Below, in pieces: positions 23,092 through 26,672 of a DNA stretch of 26,672 nt. A model generated the notes under the pieces. It did not search any database. It saw nothing but the letters and a program-made list of their open reading frames with translations, and was not told the DNA's origin. The DNA is from Methylococcaceae bacterium (lineage in GTDB: Bacteria > Pseudomonadota > Gammaproteobacteria > Methylococcales > Methylomonadaceae), in assembly GCA_005779525.1 (NCBI GenBank), contig SXIZ01000242.1:1-26672 (forward strand), in the 5' to 3' direction. The first letter of the stretch is position 1; every line of letters starts with the position of its first letter. Position numbers and translations under genes: made by a program.

Positions 23092-23341
23092 TGACAAAAT
23101 CCTTAAAAAGTTAACGAATCATTAGACTTGATTGATAAATGCTGTAATAGCTCTAGTACATCCACAAATTTAATTGCATTTTTTAATTTAATCGATAGAA
23201 CCCTCCTTCTACCATGAAAGCATATTAAGTTAATTGTTAATTTCTGCGTGCGTAAAATACATACAACTGATTAACTCAGACTCTGAATATAGTCAAACCT
23301 ATTGAGTATAGCTCTTTGGTATTCCAACTCCTTAGTGCTAA
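23092..23341 (-). promoter_or_regulatory. Intergenic region upstream of the spondin gene
   Basis: These 250 AT-rich bases separate the macroglobulin stop from the spondin gene start on the same strand. The spondin promoter should lie here. A TTGACT at about 23291-23296 (minus strand) is a possible -35 box without a good -10 partner. A GAAGGAGGG purine tract (minus strand, near 23205-23214) looks like a strong ribosome-binding site but leads only to very short frames. No terminator was recognised for the macroglobulin gene. Confidence 0.35.
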
Positions 23342-26300
23342 TTATTTCAAGGATTCTAGCACCTGAATTTCCCCAGCACGCGTATGCGCCTGCAATGTGG
23401 GCTCATACATAGACTGCGCATAGACTGCCGGGGCAATAAATTTACCTGCGACTGTCGCTTTCATTTGATAGCGATATTCAGCCATCGCTTTTGATACGCT
23501 TCCGTATAACAACACCCGATCTTCACGAATATCGATATACTCTGTTTGCCAATTTCCCCCTGTCGTTAAGCGATCTTGCCATAAAGGTAATTGCTCCTGA
23601 GTATCATCTTCGCTAGTGTCGGTTGTGGCATCAGTATTCGGTTCTGCTGCTTGCTCACGCGCAGGAATAACGACTTCAAATCCCGTCGGTAATAAATCTT
23701 GTACTGCAATATTTTCTAAGCGCTCATCATCTAAGGCACGTAGGCGCAGTTGCACGGTAACTTCTTCACCCAAGCTAACCTGAGTCACGGCTTTTCCTGC
23801 TTTATTCAGATAACTGCGTTGAATTTCCAAACCGTCGTGTTGCTCTTGCTGCGGTAACAATTTATCAAAACCCGATTCAGACAATACATAATACAGTGGC
23901 GTACTGCCTGGCCCTGCAAAACGTAAGCTTTGAGTATCCAACGGAAAACTGCTACGTGGCGCAAAGCTGGCTGGCAAGTCTAAGGCTTGAGATTTGCCCG
24001 TACTATCTGTAGCGAAGATTTTTAATTCTTGCGCTATAGCGGGCGGTACTGCGTCGATATAGGCTTGATAAGCCAACAGAAAGTACGCGGATGACAAGGT
24101 ATTAAAATGCTGTTTTTGCATAGCATCCGCAAAGCTTTGCAACAGCGCTGGCGGTAAATTTTGTAGGGCCGCCGGAAAATGCTTCGCGAGAATATACAAC
24201 GATTGTGCGCCATAGATCATCGGATCATAGTAATTGGCATAACGTGTGGCATTGTTAGGCTTAGCCAGACTTTGGAGTATGCCTTTGAGCAATTCCTCGG
24301 CTAGGTTTTTTTGTTGTAACAACTGGTAACTGGCCGCTAAATAGCCTGTGGCCAAATCTTGTTGCCATTCCTTTGGAAATTGCGTGCGTAAGGCTTCGCG
24401 GATACTGGAGAGCATGCTACTGGTGACCACACCTTGACGCGTCAACAAATAGGCCGCATAAGCGCGTACCCGCAAGCCGTATAAATCACTGGCCGGGCTA
24501 GCGGCGAGTGTTTGGGCGTAGGCTAGCGTTTTTTGCAGCATATCGTCGGGTATGCTCATGCCGTTGTCCAGTGAGTCTAATAAAAAGTGTAACGCATAGA
24601 TAGACGCAAATTCATGGGCTTGTGGGGTTGCGGTCCATAATCCAAAGCCACCTTCGGCATTTTGGCGGCTACGCAAGACGCTCAGCATTTGCTGAAACCG
24701 TTTTTCGCTCTCTACTCCCGGTTTACCAAATTCGGGATGCTTACTTAAGACCACGGTTGGAATCGCTTTACTGACTAATTGCTCGGTACAGCTATGCGTA
24801 TAATTGTCCAAATAATCGGTTAAGCCCGACATCGCCACCAGCGGCAACAGTGAAACGCCAGCACTGACTTTGCGCTGTTCTGGAAATAAGCGCCGTTCGA
24901 TCGCGACATCTTGCTGCCCGCTAAAACTTCCAAACCGTAGGGTATTCACGCGCGTAGTCGCTGGACGAATACTTAAATATGCATGCCGTTGCCGCTCAGT
25001 AGCACCGCTGTTAACTACAAAATTTAAAGTAGCATTGCCTAAGGGTACATGCTCCACATCCTGCACTTTAAAGCGAAAACTGCTGACGCCTTCATGCATT
25101 TCATCAATTTTCAAGGCTTTTTCGGGCGCATCTAACACCTCTAAACCTGGAGTAGGCAGATATTTAACCTGCACGGGGGCCTGTGGCCCAGAGCCTTTAA
25201 TATTATTCGCTACGGCAACACTCACGCTAAATTCATCTCCGGGTGCTACCATAAACGGGGCATTCGGGGTGACAATTAAATCATCGCGCACTAAGGTTTT
25301 CTGTTGCACACTGGCAATACGCTGATCATTTACCGCGACCGCCATCACTTTGAGACTGCCATTAAAGGTTTCAGGCACCGCATAATTCAATTCCGTTTCG
25401 CCATTGACATCGATAATTCCTGACCAATAGGCGGCGGGTTTGTCGTGCTTACGTTTGAACGGATTTAACAATGAACCTGCTTCATCATCCGCGGTATCGC
25501 CACCTGCCGCCGAAGCCAACAGCAGTTTTTTAAATTCTGGCAAGATTAAATCTAAGATCTGCGCACTTTCGACACTGAGTTGGCGTTTTTGGAAAAAATA
25601 TTCCAACGGTTGTGGATTTTTATAGCGTGCCACCTGCAAAATGCCCTCGTCTACTGCAAATACCACCAACCGCGTTGGCTCGTTAGTTTTGAGCTTCATT
25701 GTCAGGTTTTCACCCGGTTTAACTTGCTCAGGCACCGTGAGTTTTACAGTCTGGGTTTGGGCTTTATGACTGACTTTAAACGCCGCCACCCCGTAGGATA
25801 GCGGACTGGTAAAGATCTGGTCTGATCCAGGATCACGGATAAATTGCACATTGACGTAGCCATTGCCTAACAACTCTTTAGGCACACTGATCGTTTGCAC
25901 CGAGGACTGGGTGCTGGCTTGAAACCAAGTACTGGCATACACTTTGTCGCGTTCAATGGTAATTAAACCCGATCCCGTATAGGGTGCACGAATATTGAGC
26001 TGTATGTTTTCCCCGGGTTCATATTCGGCTTTATTGAGCGTGATTTGTAATTCTGCATTATGGTCTAGGCTACGCGTAACATTACCTTCCCCCGCGACAC
26101 TATAATCTACGCGGCTGAGTAACACCCCTTCAGCATTGCGCAGCAGATAGCTATAGTCTCCAGCATTGCTGGTATCCAAACTTAATTCATAACCGGATTT
26201 TTCGATGCGAATCGGGGTTTGGCGCACACTGATCTCTTTGGGGCGCGACTCATAACGATAGGTATTATCTTCTTGCCGCGTCAGCACCGATAACACTTTG

Positions 26301-26672
26301 CGCTCGACCAATTCCAAATTTAATGCATCACTTTGAGTTAACTGCAACTGCGGATCGATGGCAATCAGATGCACATTGCGCGCGGCGGCTTTCGCCACAA
26401 AATTCAAGCTGCCATCGAGTTTGTAACCGATTAAATACGGTAAATCCGACACCAAGACACTGGCTTCGGCAGCAACACTCCGACCACTTTCAGCAGCAAA
26501 GGCTTGGGTGGCAAAAGTCAATTGATAGCTTGCTTGTTGATATTTTTCTAAGCCTAAGGCAAATGCGACATTGCCTTGACTATCGGTCACGCCATTATTG
26601 AGGGTCTCTTTGGCACCTTCTTTAGCATAATGCGGATCATAAAATTGATAACTGCGATAACGTTTAAATTCC
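23342..26672 (-). CDS. Bacterial alpha-2-macroglobulin, C-terminal part (5' end outside the window)
   Basis: The reading frame stays open to the right edge, so the gene is cut by the window; the GTG at 26590 is only an internal codon, since 27 upstream codons read FKRYRSYQFYDPHYAKEGAK. About 1,109 residues are visible. They include macroglobulin-type beta domains, an MG7/A2M block with YWSGIIDVNGETELNYAVPETFNGSL-like sequence split over about residues 415-445, the thioester motif CTEQ (at 24790-24779) and the following alpha/alpha-toroid (GGFGLWTATPQAHEFASIYALHFL). A C-terminal receptor-like domain ends the protein. Family members trap proteases in the periplasm by thioester attack after bait-region cleavage. 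No pbpC lies downstream; a spondin-domain gene does. Confidence 0.93.
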   Translation of the reverse strand, partial: EFKRYRSYQFYDPHYAKEGAKETLNNGVTDSQGNVAFALGLEKYQQASYQLTFATQAFAAESGRSVAAEASVLVSDLPYLIGYKLDGSLNFVAKAAARNVHLIAIDPQLQLTQSDALNLELVERKVLSVLTRQEDNTYRYESRPKEISVRQTPIRIEKSGYELSLDTSNAGDYSYLLRNAEGVLLSRVDYSVAGEGNVTRSLDHNAELQITLNKAEYEPGENIQLNIRAPYTGSGLITIERDKVYASTWFQASTQSSVQTISVPKELLGNGYVNVQFIRDPGSDQIFTSPLSYGVAAFKVSHKAQTQTVKLTVPEQVKPGENLTMKLKTNEPTRLVVFAVDEGILQVARYKNPQPLEYFFQKRQLSVESAQILDLILPEFKKLLLASAAGGDTADDEAGSLLNPFKRKHDKPAAYWSGIIDVNGETELNYAVPETFNGSLKVMAVAVNDQRIASVQQKTLVRDDLIVTPNAPFMVAPGDEFSVSVAVANNIKGSGPQAPVQVKYLPTPGLEVLDAPEKALKIDEMHEGVSSFRFKVQDVEHVPLGNATLNFVVNSGATERQRHAYLSIRPATTRVNTLRFGSFSGQQDVAIERRLFPEQRKVSAGVSLLPLVAMSGLTDYLDNYTHSCTEQLVSKAIPTVVLSKHPEFGKPGVESEKRFQQMLSVLRSRQNAEGGFGLWTATPQAHEFASIYALHFLLDSLDNGMSIPDDMLQKTLAYAQTLAASPASDLYGLRVRAYAAYLLTRQGVVTSSMLSSIREALRTQFPKEWQQDLATGYLAASYQLLQQKNLAEELLKGILQSLAKPNNATRYANYYDPMIYGAQSLYILAKHFPAALQNLPPALLQSFADAMQKQHFNTLSSAYFLLAYQAYIDAVPPAIAQELKIFATDSTGKSQALDLPASFAPRSSFPLDTQSLRFAGPGSTPLYYVLSESGFDKLLPQQEQHDGLEIQRSYLNKAGKAVTQVSLGEEVTVQLRLRALDDERLENIAVQDLLPTGFEVVIPAREQAAEPNTDATTDTSEDDTQEQLPLWQDRLTTGGNWQTEYIDIREDRVLLYGSVSKAMAEYRYQMKATVAGKFIAPAVYAQSMYEPTLQAHTRAGEIQVLESLK

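Noticed and set aside
23195..23220. Strong purine tract GAAGGAGGG as the ribosome-binding site of a small gene
   Set aside because: No start codon at a suitable distance opens a frame longer than about ten codons.
24870..25325. 151-codon plus-strand frame inside the macroglobulin gene
   Set aside because: It is antisense to well-supported coding sequence, is rich in Arg, Ser and Cys as expected from a shadow frame, and shows no family resemblance.
26588..26590. GTG as the start of the macroglobulin gene
   Set aside because: The frame remains open to the window edge and the upstream codons read like the same family, so the gene is truncated by the window.

Overview
The window reads as chromosomal DNA of a gammaproteobacterium with moderate-to-low G+C. 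The signs are a minC-minD-minE operon, a type II secretion (T2SS) cluster in the Xanthomonas xps-like order E-F-G-H-I-J-K-L-M-N-D, a stand-alone RelA with a degenerate hydrolase domain, and a bacterial alpha-2-macroglobulin. The genus cannot be named from the sequence alone. No rRNA, tRNA, CRISPR array, prophage or transposase gene was found. Most of the window is ordinary housekeeping and envelope DNA.

Layout: (1) 1-1500, plus strand: the 3' end of minC, then minD (TTG start), minE and a small winged-helix protein, closed by an inverted repeat. (2) 1507-3186, minus: a lone two-domain family-2 glycosyltransferase, followed by a non-coding stretch with degenerate palindromic repeats. (3) 3409-14089, minus: eleven T2SS genes transcribed E to D, mostly overlapping or nearly touching. 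Upstream on the same strand is a ComEA-like helix-hairpin-helix protein with a long Ala/Pro tail (14280-14711). (4) 14924-17029, plus: relA, divergent from comEA. (5) 17060-17299, minus: a small Gly/Tyr/His-rich lipoprotein. A 527-base stretch follows that may hold a decayed gene. (6) 17827-20343, plus: a copper chaperone (CopZ type) and a Cu(I)-exporting P-type ATPase (CopA type). (7) 20380-20746: a 367-bp MITE-like, hairpin-rich element with imperfect 14-bp terminal inverted repeats. (8) 20785-21717, plus: a Gfo/Idh/MocA oxidoreductase. (9) 21907-26672, minus: an exported spondin-domain protein and the C-terminal part of a thioester-containing alpha-2-macroglobulin that runs off the right edge.

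How the genes work together: MinCDE places the division septum. The T2SS genes encode the outer-membrane secretin (D), the inner-membrane platform (F, L, M and the GspC-like N), the ATPase (E) and all five pseudopilins (G-K); no prepilin peptidase (GspO/PilD) is in view, so it must lie elsewhere. CopZ and CopA form a copper-export pair. The spondin and macroglobulin proteins are both exported. I see no convincing previously undescribed multi-gene system. The items most worth a second look are the MITE-like element, the candidate decayed gene at 17382-17728, the 20-nt overlaps repeated in the T2SS operon, and the min-linked winged-helix protein.
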